Shown here one piece after another: positions 8,192-16,185 of a DNA stretch of 64,000 bases (within the stretch, counting starts at the first letter, position 1; every line of letters begins with the position of its first letter). A program made the position numbers and the translations under genes. The DNA lies in assembly GCF_040225985.1 (NCBI RefSeq), contig NZ_JBBPEU010000003.1, forward strand, positions 124,001 to 188,000, given 5' to 3'. The notes beneath the pieces were generated by a model. It saw only the letters and a list, made by a program, of their open reading frames with translations. It made no database searches and was not told where the DNA came from. Source of the DNA: Shimia sp040225985 (GTDB lineage: Bacteria > Pseudomonadota > Alphaproteobacteria > Rhodobacterales > Rhodobacteraceae).

Positions 8192-8746
8192 ATGCTCAGA
8201 CAATTCAGAATGCGCAGACGGTATCCCGATGTGAAAATCGGGCGCGGCAGCCATGTCAGCGACGACACCACGATCGGGGCGCATTCCTATATCGGCCTGC
8301 ACTGCTTTGTGACGCGGGCGCGGATCGGGCGCTATGTGTCGATCGGCAATTTTGTCTCCATCGGCAACGGTGAACATGACCTGAAACGCGTCTCCACCGC
8401 CAGCATGTTCTACACCGAAGGCTATGACATCCTGACCCGTGGTGCCTGTGTGATCGACTCCGATGTCTGGATCGGGGTCGACTCGGTCATCCGGCGGGGC
8501 GTGCATCTGGGACATGGATGCGTTGTGGGCGCCAACTCGTTCGTAAACAAGGATATTCCGGCGTTTGCCATCGCCGTTGGATCGCCCGCGAAAGTGGTTG
8601 GATACCGCTTTCCCGAGGAGATTCGACAGGCCATTCTCGACTCGGGATGGTGGCAGCACGCGCCCGACAAGGCCGGCGCGATCATCCAGCAACTGGAACA
8701 GGATCTCGACCTCACCGGCGACATGGCCTCGCCCGATCCGTCCTGA
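8192..8746 (+). CDS. CatB-type hexapeptide-repeat acyltransferase
   Basis: A 184-aa left-handed beta-helix acyltransferase. Hexapeptide turns run through VKIGRGSHVSDDTTIGAHSY and onward to GYVGANSFVNKD-like turns, ending with the conserved AIAVGSPAKVVGYRF motif. It resembles the xenobiotic/CatB and antibiotic O-acetyltransferases, which use acetyl-CoA and a catalytic His, probably the one in NGEHDL. The substrate is unknown. The ATG at 8192 is preferred, since the frame upstream to 8087 is unrelated and overlaps the repeat element. It is the last gene of the 5.1-8.7 kb group and is followed by a strong hairpin terminator. Confidence 0.82.
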   Translation: MLRQFRMRRRYPDVKIGRGSHVSDDTTIGAHSYIGLHCFVTRARIGRYVSIGNFVSIGNGEHDLKRVSTASMFYTEGYDILTRGACVIDSDVWIGVDSVIRRGVHLGHGCVVGANSFVNKDIPAFAIAVGSPAKVVGYRFPEEIRQAILDSGWWQHAPDKAGAIIQQLEQDLDLTGDMASPDPS

Positions 8747-8765
8747 TCCCGCATAATAAGAAAAA

Positions 8766-8787
8766 TGGGGGGCGCGAAGGCCCCCCA
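8766..8787. terminator. Bidirectional-type terminator hairpin
   Basis: TGGGGGGC (8766-8773) pairs with GCCCCCCA (8780-8787) around a 6-base loop. On the minus strand the stem is followed by TTTTTCTTATT, so it ends leftward transcripts such as nrdJ. It also lies 20 bases after the stop of the plus-strand acyltransferase gene. Confidence 0.75.
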
Positions 8788-8968
8788 GTTTCGCCGCTCA
8801 GGCTCACTCATTGATACCGCCCGTGGTTTTTGCCTGCGGCCTGAGCGTCGTGTCGGAGCGAGCGCACCCGCTCCGTGTCTTGAAGGATATGACAGGTCAC
8901 ATCCTGATTCTCTTGCGGGAAATTCCTATCAAACTTCCCCTTAAATCCAACCCCTTACGGGGCGGAAT

Positions 8969-11900
8969 TCAGCTACACCCGCTGGTCGCGCCGCAGGTAT
9001 TGCACTTCATGCAGGTGCCGTTGCGTACCAGCGTATAGTTGCCGCAATCCCCACAGGGATCACCCTCGTAGCCCTGCATCTTGGCCTTGGTGCGCGCGTC
9101 CATGCTGACCGTGCCCGAGGCCACCGCAGTGGTGGTGGTGGCGGCGATGGTGGCCACGCCTGCACCGCCCGCCGTTTCCGGCACAAGGGTTTGCAGGGTG
9201 GCGACAGGATCGCTGCTGCCAAGGTCGACACCGCCCGCATTGCCGCCGTTCATCACGACCAATTCCTGCGGAACGCGCTTGCGCAGATAGCCTGTCGAGG
9301 AAATCTGTTTGAGCACCTCGAGCGAGCGGGTCGCTGCGGTTTCGGACAGTTCCTTGACGTTAGAGACACCCTCTTCCTCGCCACGGCCCAGATCATCGAA
9401 GCTCGCGCCTTCGGGTTTCACATGGGCCAGATCGGTCCGGTCAAGGTAGGACACGGCCAGTTCGCGGAAAATATAGTCAAGGATCGACGTTGCGTTCTTG
9501 ATCGAGTCATTTCCCTGCACCATGCCCGCCGGTTCAAACTTGGTGAAGGTAAAGGCGTCGACGAATTCTTCGAGCGGCACGCCGTATTGCAGGCCCACCG
9601 ACACCGCGATGGCAAAGTTGTTCATCATCGCGCGGAACCCGGCGCCCTCTTTATGCATGTCGATAAAGATTTCGCCCAGCGAGCCGTCGCCGTATTCGCC
9701 GGTGCGCAGATACACCTTGTGCCCGCCGACAACCGCCTTCTGGGTATAGCCCTTGCGGCGTTCCGGCATCTTTTCGCGGTGACGCTTGACGATTTCCTTG
9801 ATGACGACCTTCTCGATCACCTTCTCGGCCAGCACCTGTGCCTTTTCCTGCGGCGTGCCGGTTTCGAGGGTCTCGGCGGCGTCCTCGTCATCCTCGACCA
9901 GCGCGGCGGCCAGCGGTTGCGACAGTTTCGAGCCGTCGCGGTACAGTGCGTTGGCCTTGATGCCAAGCGACCACGACAGCTCATAGGCCTTCTGGCAGTC
10001 CTCGATGGTGGCGTCGTTTGGCATGTTGATCGTTTTCGAGATCGCACCCGAGATGAACGACTGGGCTGCGGCCATCATGGTGATGTGGCTGTCAACACTC
10101 AGATAACGCTTGCCTTTTTTACCGCACGGGTTGGCGCAATCGAAGATCGCGTAATGCTCTTCCTTGAGGAAGGGCGCGCCTTCGAGGGTCATTGTCCCGC
10201 AGACATGGTCGTTGGCGGCCTCGACATCGCGGCGCGAAAAGCCAAGATGCGCCAGCAGGTCAAAGCTGGGATCGTTCAGTTTCTCGGCGGGAATGCCCAG
10301 CACGTTGGTGCAGAACTCCTCACCCAGGGTCCATTGGTTGAAGACAAATCGGATGTCAAAGGCCGAGCCAAGCGCGGCTTCGATCTTGTCCAGCTCGTTC
10401 TGGCCAAAGCCGTGCCCGACCAGCGAGGTGTGGTTGATGCCCGGCGCGTTGCCAAGGGTGCCATGGCCCACCGCGTAGGACACGATTTCCTCGATCTGGG
10501 CCGATGAATAGCCCAGCGTTTCCAGTGCAGCTGGCACCGAACGGTTGATGATCTTGAAATAACCACCGCCCGCGAGTTTCTTGAACTTGACCAGCGCAAA
10601 GTCCGGCTCGATCCCGGTCGTGTCGCAATCCATGACCAGACCGATTGTGCCGGTCGGTGCAATGACCGAGGTCTGGGCGTTTCTAAACCCATGTTTTTCA
10701 CCAAGGCTCAGCGCCTCGTCCCAGGCCGACTTGGCCAGCGCGACAAGGTTGTGGTCGGGGCAGTTGCCGTGATCCAGCGCGACCGGCTTTACCGCCAGCC
10801 CTTCGTAGCCTTCGGTCTGGCCATAGGCGGCGCGACGGTGGTTGCGGATGACGCGCAGCATATGGTCCGCGTTGCGCTTGTATCCGTCAAACGCGCCCAG
10901 CTCGCCCGCCATCTCGGCGCTTGTCGCATAGGCCACACCGGTCATGATCGCGGTCAGCGCGCCGGTCAGGGCACGACCTTCATCGCTGTCATACCCATAA
11001 CCCATGTTCATCAGCAGTCCGCCGATATTGGCGTAACCCAAACCCAGCGTGCGGAAATCATAGGACAGTTGCGCAATTTCCTTGGACGGGAACTGGGCCA
11101 TCGTCACCGAGATTTCCAGCGTAATGGTCCACAGGCGCGTGGCGTGCATGTAATCCTCGGCCTGGAACACGCCGTCCTTGTAGAAGGTCAACAGGTTCAT
11201 CGATGCCAGGTTACAAGCCGTGTCATCCAGGAACATGTATTCGGAACAAGGATTTGAGCCGCGAATCTCACCGTCTTCGGGGCATGTGTGCCAGGCGTTC
11301 ACGGTGTCGTGGTACTGAATGCCGGGGTCGGCACAGGCCCAGGCCGCGTGGCCCACGTCTTCCCACAGCTTGCGCGCCTTGATGGTCTTGGCGACCGTGC
11401 CGTCGGTGCGGCGGATCAGCTCCCAGTCGGCATCGTTTTCGACCGCCTTCAGGAAGGCATCGGTGACGCGGATCGAGTTGTTCGAGTTCTGGCCCGACAC
11501 AGAGGCATAGGCTTCGGAATCCCAGTCGGTGTCATAGGTCGGGAACTCGATGCTGGCATAGCCCTGCTTGGCGTAATCCAGCACGCGCTTGATATAGGTT
11601 TCGGGAATGGCAACGGTTTTGGCGTCGCGGATCGCCGCCTTCAGACCTGCATTGACCTTGGGGTCATAGGCATCGGTTTCGGTGCCATCCCAAGCCTTGA
11701 TCGCTGCGAAAATGCCGTTGAGCTTCTGCTCGTGCATTTTCGAGCCTGCCACGATCGAGGCGACCTTCTGCTCTTCTTTGACTTTCCAGTTGATGTATTC
11801 CTCGATATCCGGATGGTCCGCATCAACGATGACCATCTTGGCCGCGCGACGTGTGGTGCCGCCCGACTTGATCGCGCCTGCCGCGCGGTCCCCGATCTTG

Positions 11901-12649
11901 AGGAAGCCCATCAATCCCGAGGACTTGCCACCACCGGACAGCGATTCACCATCGGCCCGCAGCGACGAGAAATTGGTGCCAGTGCCCGAACCGTATTTGA
12001 ACAGGCGCGCTTCGCGTACCCAGAGATCCATAATGCCGCCATCGCCGACAAGGTCATCCTTGACCGACTGGATAAAGCAGGCATGGGGCTGCGGGTGTTC
12101 ATAGGCCGATTTCGACTTGGTCAGCTTGCCGGTCTTGTAGTCCACGTAATAGTGGCCCTGCCCCGGACCGTCGATGCCATAGGCCCAGTGCAGACCGGTG
12201 TTGAACCATTGCGGGCTGTTGGGCGCGGCGCGCTGGGTCGCCAACATATAGCGCATTTCGTCGAAATAGGCGCGGGCGTCTTCTTCGGTGCTGAAATAGC
12301 CACCTTTCCAGCCCCAGTATGTCCAGGCCCCTGCCAGACGGTCGAACACCTGCTTGGCGCTCGTTTCGCCGCCGATCTCGGCACCCTCTGCCGGCACCGA
12401 GCGCCACAGGAATTCCGGCACGTCTTTTTCACGCACTTTCCTGACCGCCGAGGGCACACCCGCCTTGCGGAAATATTTCTGTGCAATGACGTCGCTCGCC
12501 ACCTGGCTCCAGCTTGACGGCACTTCGACCGCGTCCAGACGGAATACGATGGTGCCATCCGGATTGCGAATTTCGGACTCGGTGGTCACGAAGTCCAGGT
12601 CTGCGTAAGCGTCCTGCCCTGCTTTTGTAAATGTTCTTTCGATTTTCAT
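8969..12649 (-). CDS. nrdJ: Vitamin B12-dependent (class II) ribonucleoside-diphosphate reductase
   Basis: Makes deoxyribonucleotides using adenosylcobalamin to generate the thiyl radical, independently of oxygen. The 1226-aa chain is the large NrdJ form found in Rhodobacterales. It has an N-terminal PNSPQWFNTGLHWAYG segment, the barrel with NPCSEYMFLDDTACNL carrying active-site Cys and Glu, and a C-terminal region with the redox cysteines. The tail ends in two CxxC pairs (CGDCGNY and CMKCNTCG). The ATG at 12649 follows a GAGGCG ribosome binding site. No nrdA, nrdB or activase gene is nearby. Upstream lie a hairpin-rich leader and NrdR boxes. Confidence 0.96.
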   Translation of the reverse strand: MKIERTFTKAGQDAYADLDFVTTESEIRNPDGTIVFRLDAVEVPSSWSQVASDVIAQKYFRKAGVPSAVRKVREKDVPEFLWRSVPAEGAEIGGETSAKQVFDRLAGAWTYWGWKGGYFSTEEDARAYFDEMRYMLATQRAAPNSPQWFNTGLHWAYGIDGPGQGHYYVDYKTGKLTKSKSAYEHPQPHACFIQSVKDDLVGDGGIMDLWVREARLFKYGSGTGTNFSSLRADGESLSGGGKSSGLMGFLKIGDRAAGAIKSGGTTRRAAKMVIVDADHPDIEEYINWKVKEEQKVASIVAGSKMHEQKLNGIFAAIKAWDGTETDAYDPKVNAGLKAAIRDAKTVAIPETYIKRVLDYAKQGYASIEFPTYDTDWDSEAYASVSGQNSNNSIRVTDAFLKAVENDADWELIRRTDGTVAKTIKARKLWEDVGHAAWACADPGIQYHDTVNAWHTCPEDGEIRGSNPCSEYMFLDDTACNLASMNLLTFYKDGVFQAEDYMHATRLWTITLEISVTMAQFPSKEIAQLSYDFRTLGLGYANIGGLLMNMGYGYDSDEGRALTGALTAIMTGVAYATSAEMAGELGAFDGYKRNADHMLRVIRNHRRAAYGQTEGYEGLAVKPVALDHGNCPDHNLVALAKSAWDEALSLGEKHGFRNAQTSVIAPTGTIGLVMDCDTTGIEPDFALVKFKKLAGGGYFKIINRSVPAALETLGYSSAQIEEIVSYAVGHGTLGNAPGINHTSLVGHGFGQNELDKIEAALGSAFDIRFVFNQWTLGEEFCTNVLGIPAEKLNDPSFDLLAHLGFSRRDVEAANDHVCGTMTLEGAPFLKEEHYAIFDCANPCGKKGKRYLSVDSHITMMAAAQSFISGAISKTINMPNDATIEDCQKAYELSWSLGIKANALYRDGSKLSQPLAAALVEDDEDAAETLETGTPQEKAQVLAEKVIEKVVIKEIVKRHREKMPERRKGYTQKAVVGGHKVYLRTGEYGDGSLGEIFIDMHKEGAGFRAMMNNFAIAVSVGLQYGVPLEEFVDAFTFTKFEPAGMVQGNDSIKNATSILDYIFRELAVSYLDRTDLAHVKPEGASFDDLGRGEEEGVSNVKELSETAATRSLEVLKQISSTGYLRKRVPQELVVMNGGNAGGVDLGSSDPVATLQTLVPETAGGAGVATIAATTTTAVASGTVSMDARTKAKMQGYEGDPCGDCGNYTLVRNGTCMKCNTCGATSGCS

Positions 12650-12685
12650 TATCGCCTCGTCCCGCGTTTTTTAGTCAGTCCCCAT

Positions 12686-12777
12686 CCGTGCGTCATTGCG
12701 CACGGCCCATGCCCCCGGGGCGCCTGTCTGGTCACGAGACAAACCGTCCCTGCCCCGGACAACGTGGTTTTGTCCGG
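12686..12777 (-). other. Structured 5' leader of nrdJ (three hairpins)
   Basis: In transcript order the leader has CCGGACAA/TTGTCCGG (12777-12755, 7-base loop), TGTCT/AGACA (12741-12725) and CCGTGCG/CGCACGG (12705-12686, 6-base loop). The last is followed by a CTAAAAAACG stretch and the nrdJ ribosome binding site. All stems are perfect. I do not see the conserved B12-box of a cobalamin riboswitch. The region lies between the NrdR boxes and the start codon, so it is probably transcribed, and it could control translation or early termination. Confidence 0.45.
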
Positions 12778-12848
12778 ACTCGCCCGTGCCCGATGATAGG
12801 CCCGTGTGATGGTGTCAGTTTTACGTCCCTGCCCAGATCAAGGCTGAA

Positions 12849-12896
12849 CCACTATATGTTGTGGGTTTCCCGATCTGCCCGCACAATCTGGCGTAT
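12849..12896 (-). promoter_or_regulatory. Tandem NrdR boxes upstream of nrdJ
   Basis: CCACTATATGTTGTGG (12849-12864) matches the NrdR consensus acaCwAtATaTwGtgt at 13 of 16 positions. A weaker copy, GCACAATCTGGCGTAT (12881-12896, 10 of 16), starts 32 bases away, the three-helical-turn spacing normal for NrdR pairs. On the minus strand a TATAGT hexamer inside the strong box could be the -10. This predicts repression of nrdJ by NrdR when (d)ATP is high. nrdR itself is not in the window. Confidence 0.75.
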
Positions 12897-13098
12897 CACA
12901 CCATAAGGGGTCAAACCTTTTATTTACAAATCCGCCACTTTTTTGCGGTTGACGCAAACGACCCGAAGCGGCTCTAGGCAGCGGATTTGATTCCTTTCCG
13001 CAGGTGCGAAATCGGCAATCTGCATGTGGTCTCTCAGGGAATGGGCGGAAGGTTTTGGAAAACAACAAAAATCCAGATTTGCCCCGCTAGGCGGGAAC

Positions 13099-13122
13099 TT
13101 ATCCACAAGATATTGTGGAAAA
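13099..13122. promoter_or_regulatory. Inverted pair of DnaA boxes
   Basis: TTATCCACA (13099-13107) is the consensus DnaA box. On the opposite strand TTTTCCACA (13122-13114) also fits TTWTNCACA. The two face each other across six bases, forming a near-perfect inverted repeat. They lie about 235 bases upstream of the nrdJ NrdR boxes. DnaA is known to act on the nrdAB promoter in Escherichia coli, so a role at nrdJ is plausible. A replication origin would need more boxes and an AT-rich unwinding element. Confidence 0.5.
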
Positions 13123-13314
13123 CAGGCGCTCCACACAACATCTATGCATTCGCCAAAAAATCATCACAAACCATACGGCACCGGCAGGGTGATTCTTCGG
13201 GGAATCACGGCACGGATACGCAGGGCGTGTGACGGAACAGGATCAGGGAAAGAGTCGTTCTCCCGATCCCAATGCAAGGCCCAGGCGTCATGCCTGCCCG
13301 CCGGATCGCCTGCA

Positions 13315-13330
13315 CCACTATATATAGTGG
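13315..13330. promoter_or_regulatory. Isolated NrdR-like palindrome
   Basis: CCACTATATATAGTGG is a perfect 16-base palindrome close to the NrdR consensus, but it lies about 450 bases from the tandem boxes at nrdJ and about 90 bases beyond the 3' end of tRNA-Pro. No second box is evident at 31-32 bases on either side. Confidence 0.45.
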
Positions 13331-13419
13331 CACGATGTCCAGATCAGAAACGCTTGCACAGAAGCGCCCCGCACCAAACGCGGAGCTGGCAACTTCGTGT
13401 CGTGCTTTTCAGAGAAAAA

Positions 13420-13496
13420 TGGTCGGGACGGCAAGATTCGAACTTGCGACCCCCTGTACCCAAAACAGGTGCGCTACCAGACTGCGCTACGCCCCG
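13420..13496 (-). tRNA. tRNA-Pro (anticodon UGG)
   Basis: A complete cloverleaf of 77 bases including an encoded CCA. The acceptor CGGGGCG (13496-13490) pairs with CGTCCCG with one G-U. The anticodon stem CCTGT/ACAGG encloses the loop TTTGGGT, placing TGG at positions 34-36 and a G at 37, as in proline tRNAs. The T-arm has the usual GTTCGAATC. It reads CCA and, by wobble, other proline codons. A short T-rich run follows the CCA end. Confidence 0.95.
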
Positions 13497-13524
13497 GACC
13501 GTGCAGGCGGTTTAGCGGCATTGT

Positions 13525-14004
13525 TCAGCCGTCACAAGGCCAAACCGCACCCTCTTGCAAAATTGACGGGTGGCGCAGCGCACTGCCCTCGGTGATGCCC
13601 ATGCGCGCGGCCAGACCGCCGTTGATTTCCAGAACATAGCGCACGGGCTGACCGCTGCCGATAGGTGTGCGGTCCAGGGGTTGCGCGTTGGAATGGATAT
13701 GCACCACCTCGCCATTTTCGGCGATGAACAGCATGTCCAGCGGGATCAGCGTATTTTCCATCCAGAAGGACACGGGTTCGGTCCGGTCGAACACGAACAG
13801 CATTCCGGCCGAGGTCGGCATATGGTCACGGTTCATCAGACCAATGGCGCGTTCGCGCCTGTCATCCGCCACCTCGACCGAGAATCGCGCCTGCCCCCAA
13901 TCGCCCCGCAGCGTAACCGCGTCGTCGCGGCATGTGTCTGCCGCGACCTGTGTTGAGGCAAAGACCACGCCAAGGAGGACAGCGGCGCGAAGGCTCATTT
14001 TCAT
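13525..14004 (-). CDS. DUF192 family exported protein
   Basis: A 159-aa protein with a signal peptide (residues 1-22, ending near VAADTC) and a single DUF192 domain. Family marks are ERAIGLMNRDHMPTSAGMLFVF, VSFWMENTLIPLDMLFI and the closing YVLEINGG followed by GITEGS. DUF192 proteins are small periplasmic or archaeal proteins of unknown function. A second in-frame ATG lies at 13998. The gene is 9 bases downstream of the cold-shock gene and probably shares its transcript. Confidence 0.85.
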   Translation of the reverse strand: MKMSLRAAVLLGVVFASTQVAADTCRDDAVTLRGDWGQARFSVEVADDRRERAIGLMNRDHMPTSAGMLFVFDRTEPVSFWMENTLIPLDMLFIAENGEVVHIHSNAQPLDRTPIGSGQPVRYVLEINGGLAARMGITEGSALRHPSILQEGAVWPCDG

Positions 14005-14013
14005 GATGGCATC

Positions 14014-14541
14014 CTATTTCAGCGCGTTTTCCCAGGCCGAGACCTCGGTCGCCATGCGCCCGCGCTTGCCCTCGATCACGCGCAAGGCCAGCGCCTCGCC
14101 CGGTTGCAGATCGGCCAGACCCGAGCGGCGCAGCACCTCGATATGAACAAACACGTCTTCGGGACGGCCAAAGATATTGGCGAACCCGAACCCCTTGGCC
14201 TTGTCGAACCACTTGACCCGCGCCGGTTCCAGCGGCGCGTTGCGCATCGCCTCTTCATCCAGATCGCGGAAATCCTCGAGCGTGGCCGACAGCGCCGCCG
14301 CGGGCGCGTCAATGCGAAACACCTCGACCGCCTGCACACCGCGATCGGTCTTCTGCACCTCCAGTTCGATCCTGGCCGAATCCGCAACCGAGCTTTGCCC
14401 GAAATTGCGCAGGACATTGGCATGCAACAGGATATCCGGTCCCCCGTCATCCGCGATCACAAAGCCAAATCCCTTGACCGGATCAAACCACTTTACTTCA
14501 CCGGCGACTCGCACCTTGTCTTTTTCGTTTTCACTCAACAC
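14014..14541 (-). CDS. Cold-shock protein with two CSD domains
   Basis: A 175-aa protein with two cold-shock domains, each with RNP-1 and RNP-2-like motifs. These are VKWFDPVKGFGFVIADDGG (about residues 15-33) and VKWFDKAKGFGFANIF (about 108-123), with HANVL and HIEVL following. They are joined by an acidic linker. Single-domain CspA proteins are about 70 aa; this tandem form is common in Alphaproteobacteria and acts as an RNA chaperone or regulator. The start is a GTG at 14541, or a TTG one codon later. A CtrA-like site overlaps the region just upstream. Confidence 0.88.
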   Translation of the reverse strand: MLSENEKDKVRVAGEVKWFDPVKGFGFVIADDGGPDILLHANVLRNFGQSSVADSARIELEVQKTDRGVQAVEVFRIDAPAAALSATLEDFRDLDEEAMRNAPLEPARVKWFDKAKGFGFANIFGRPEDVFVHIEVLRRSGLADLQPGEALALRVIEGKRGRMATEVSAWENALK

Positions 14542-14542
14542 G

Positions 14543-14557
14543 TTAACCTTACGTAAA
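14543..14557. promoter_or_regulatory. CtrA-like site upstream of the cold-shock gene
   Basis: TTAA-CCTTACG-TAAA matches the CtrA consensus TTAA-N7-TTAA at 7 of 8 positions. It lies immediately 5' of the GTG start of the minus-strand cold-shock gene. Several one-mismatch sites are expected by chance in 64 kb, so this is only a candidate. Confidence 0.3.
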
Positions 14558-14658
14558 CATCATCCCCATGATAGTTAACAGATTGTGCTTTAATTCCCTG
14601 GTGGCGGCAAGGGAAACCATAAGTTTTTTAGGGGTTTGCCATTTACGTTACGTGAAAA

Positions 14659-15264
14659 TCACGGGTTCAGACGGGTGATTTCCCAAGTGTCGTTAACGTT
14701 TTCGCGCCGCCAGACAAAGCGGTCATGCAGGCGGAACGCCCCGTCGGCCCAGAACTCGATTTCGACCGGCGTGATACGGAACCCACCCCAGAACGGCGGA
14801 CGTTTCGGCGACGGTCCCTGCTGGGCGGTGACCTTGGCCACCTCGGCCATCAGCGCGGTGCGCGACGACAGCGGTTGTGACTGCTGCGAGGCCCAGGCAC
14901 CAAGGCGGCTTTTGAGCGAGCGCGAGTTGTAATAGGCATCGGCCTGCGGCCCCTCTTCGCGGGTCACGGTCCCGCGCACCCGCACCTGCCGGCGCAGCGA
15001 TTTCCAGTGCATGACAAAGGCCGCCTTGCCGCCCTGTTCAATCTCGCGGGCCTTGGCGCTGCCATAGTTGGTGTAGAACACAAAGGCGGCGTCGTCGATA
15101 TCCTTGAGCAGCACCATGCGGGCATTGGGCAACCCGTCGGCATCAACCGTCGACAGGGCGATGGCATTGGGGTCGTTGATCTCGGTCTGCTCGGCTTCGG
15201 CCAACCACGCACGGGCAATGGCGAACGGATCGTCGCCTGCAAAAATTCCGGTTCTGTCTGACAT
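14659..15264 (-). CDS. pdxH: Pyridoxamine 5'-phosphate oxidase
   Basis: Oxidises pyridoxine or pyridoxamine 5'-phosphate to PLP with FMN and oxygen. The 201-aa protein has the split-barrel FMN-binding fold. Family landmarks are GLPNARMVLLKDID, FVFYTNYGSAKAREIE, the RRQVRVRGTV strand and the C-terminal signature with RLHDRFVWRR followed by W-x-I-x-RLNP. Length is normal. It is divergent from fabI, with about 95 bases between the two starts. Confidence 0.93.
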   Translation of the reverse strand: MSDRTGIFAGDDPFAIARAWLAEAEQTEINDPNAIALSTVDADGLPNARMVLLKDIDDAAFVFYTNYGSAKAREIEQGGKAAFVMHWKSLRRQVRVRGTVTREEGPQADAYYNSRSLKSRLGAWASQQSQPLSSRTALMAEVAKVTAQQGPSPKRPPFWGGFRITPVEIEFWADGAFRLHDRFVWRRENVNDTWEITRLNP

Positions 15265-15359
15265 CTTGTTTCCCTTTACCTGAGGTCATTGCCGCACTTG
15301 ATGCGCTCTGCCGGATCGCCTAAACGTCCTGCAAACCGAATTTGGACGGAGATGACGGA

Positions 15360-16178
15360 ATGTCAAACAATCTGATGGCAGGCAAGCGCGGCCTCATCAT
15401 GGGGCTTGCCAATGACAAGTCGATTGCCTGGGGCATCGCAAAAGCCTGTGCAGATGCGGGCGCCGAGATGGCATTCAGTTATATGGGGGATGCGTTCAAG
15501 AAACGTGTCGAACCGCTTGCCGCCCAGCTTGGCGTCGAAACCCTGATCGACTGCGACGTGTCTGACGCGGCCTCGATCGACGCGGCCTTCGCCGAGATCG
15601 AGGAAAAATGGGGTAAACTGGACTTTATCGTGCATGCCATCGGGTTCTCGGACAAATCGGAACTGCGCGGTCGTTATGTGGAAACGTCGAAGGACAACTT
15701 CCTGATGACGATGGACATCTCGGTCTATTCCTTCACCGCCGTGATGCAGCGTGCGGAAAAACTGATGAAAGACGGTGGATCGGCGCTGACCCTGACCTAT
15801 TACGGTGCGGAACAGGTGATGCCGCATTACAATGTGATGGGTGTGGCCAAGGCCGCACTGGAAGCGTCGGTCATGTACCTGGCCGAGGATCTGGGCAAGG
15901 ACAACATCCGCGTGAACGCCATTTCCGCTGGTCCGATCAAGACGCTGGCCGCAAGTGGCATCGGTGACTTCCGTTATATCCTGAAATGGAACGAGCTGAA
16001 CTCGCCCCTCCGCCGCAACGTGACCATCGAGGATGTGGGCAAATCCGCGCTGTACCTTTTGTCCGATCTCGGCTCGGGTGTGACGGGCGAGAACCTGCAC
16101 GTGGATGCGGGCTATCACGTGGTCGGTATGAAGGCCGTGGACGCCCCCGACATCGACGCGGTGACCGGCCGGAAGTGA
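15360..16178 (+). CDS. fabI: Enoyl-[acyl-carrier-protein] reductase (NADH)
   Basis: Final reduction in each cycle of type II fatty acid synthesis and the triclosan target. The 272-aa short-chain reductase has the atypical FabI nucleotide motif (GLIMGLANDKSIAWGIAKAC) and the catalytic pair Tyr157-x6-Lys164, with Tyr147 also conserved. PIKTLAASGI, found in FabI proteins, follows. The ATG at 15360 starts the family N-terminus (MSNNLMAGKRG); an upstream in-frame start at 15342 overlaps the GGAG ribosome binding site and is unlikely. The LysE gene begins 7 bases after the stop. Confidence 0.95.
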   Translation: MSNNLMAGKRGLIMGLANDKSIAWGIAKACADAGAEMAFSYMGDAFKKRVEPLAAQLGVETLIDCDVSDAASIDAAFAEIEEKWGKLDFIVHAIGFSDKSELRGRYVETSKDNFLMTMDISVYSFTAVMQRAEKLMKDGGSALTLTYYGAEQVMPHYNVMGVAKAALEASVMYLAEDLGKDNIRVNAISAGPIKTLAASGIGDFRYILKWNELNSPLRRNVTIEDVGKSALYLLSDLGSGVTGENLHVDAGYHVVGMKAVDAPDIDAVTGRK

Positions 16179-16185
16179 TCCGGCC

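Larger units (their letters stand above)
12906..13419. other. Gene-free stretch between nrdJ control region and tRNA-Pro
   Basis: No open frame here looks coding on either strand. It holds a pair of DnaA boxes (13099-13122), a small hairpin (GTGATTC/GAATCAC, 13189-13208), a perfect NrdR-like palindrome (13315-13330) and, next to the tRNA 3' end, a short T-run on the minus strand that may terminate tRNA-Pro. The rest is AT-richer than the surrounding coding DNA, with no other signal I can name. Confidence 0.5.

Noticed and set aside
12650..12848. Cobalamin riboswitch upstream of nrdJ
   Set aside because: The leader is structured, but I cannot find a B12-box or the conserved core, so the known riboswitch class is not supported.
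12906..13419. Chromosomal replication origin
   Set aside because: Only two DnaA boxes are seen, with no clear AT-rich unwinding element and no dnaA, hemE or parAB nearby.
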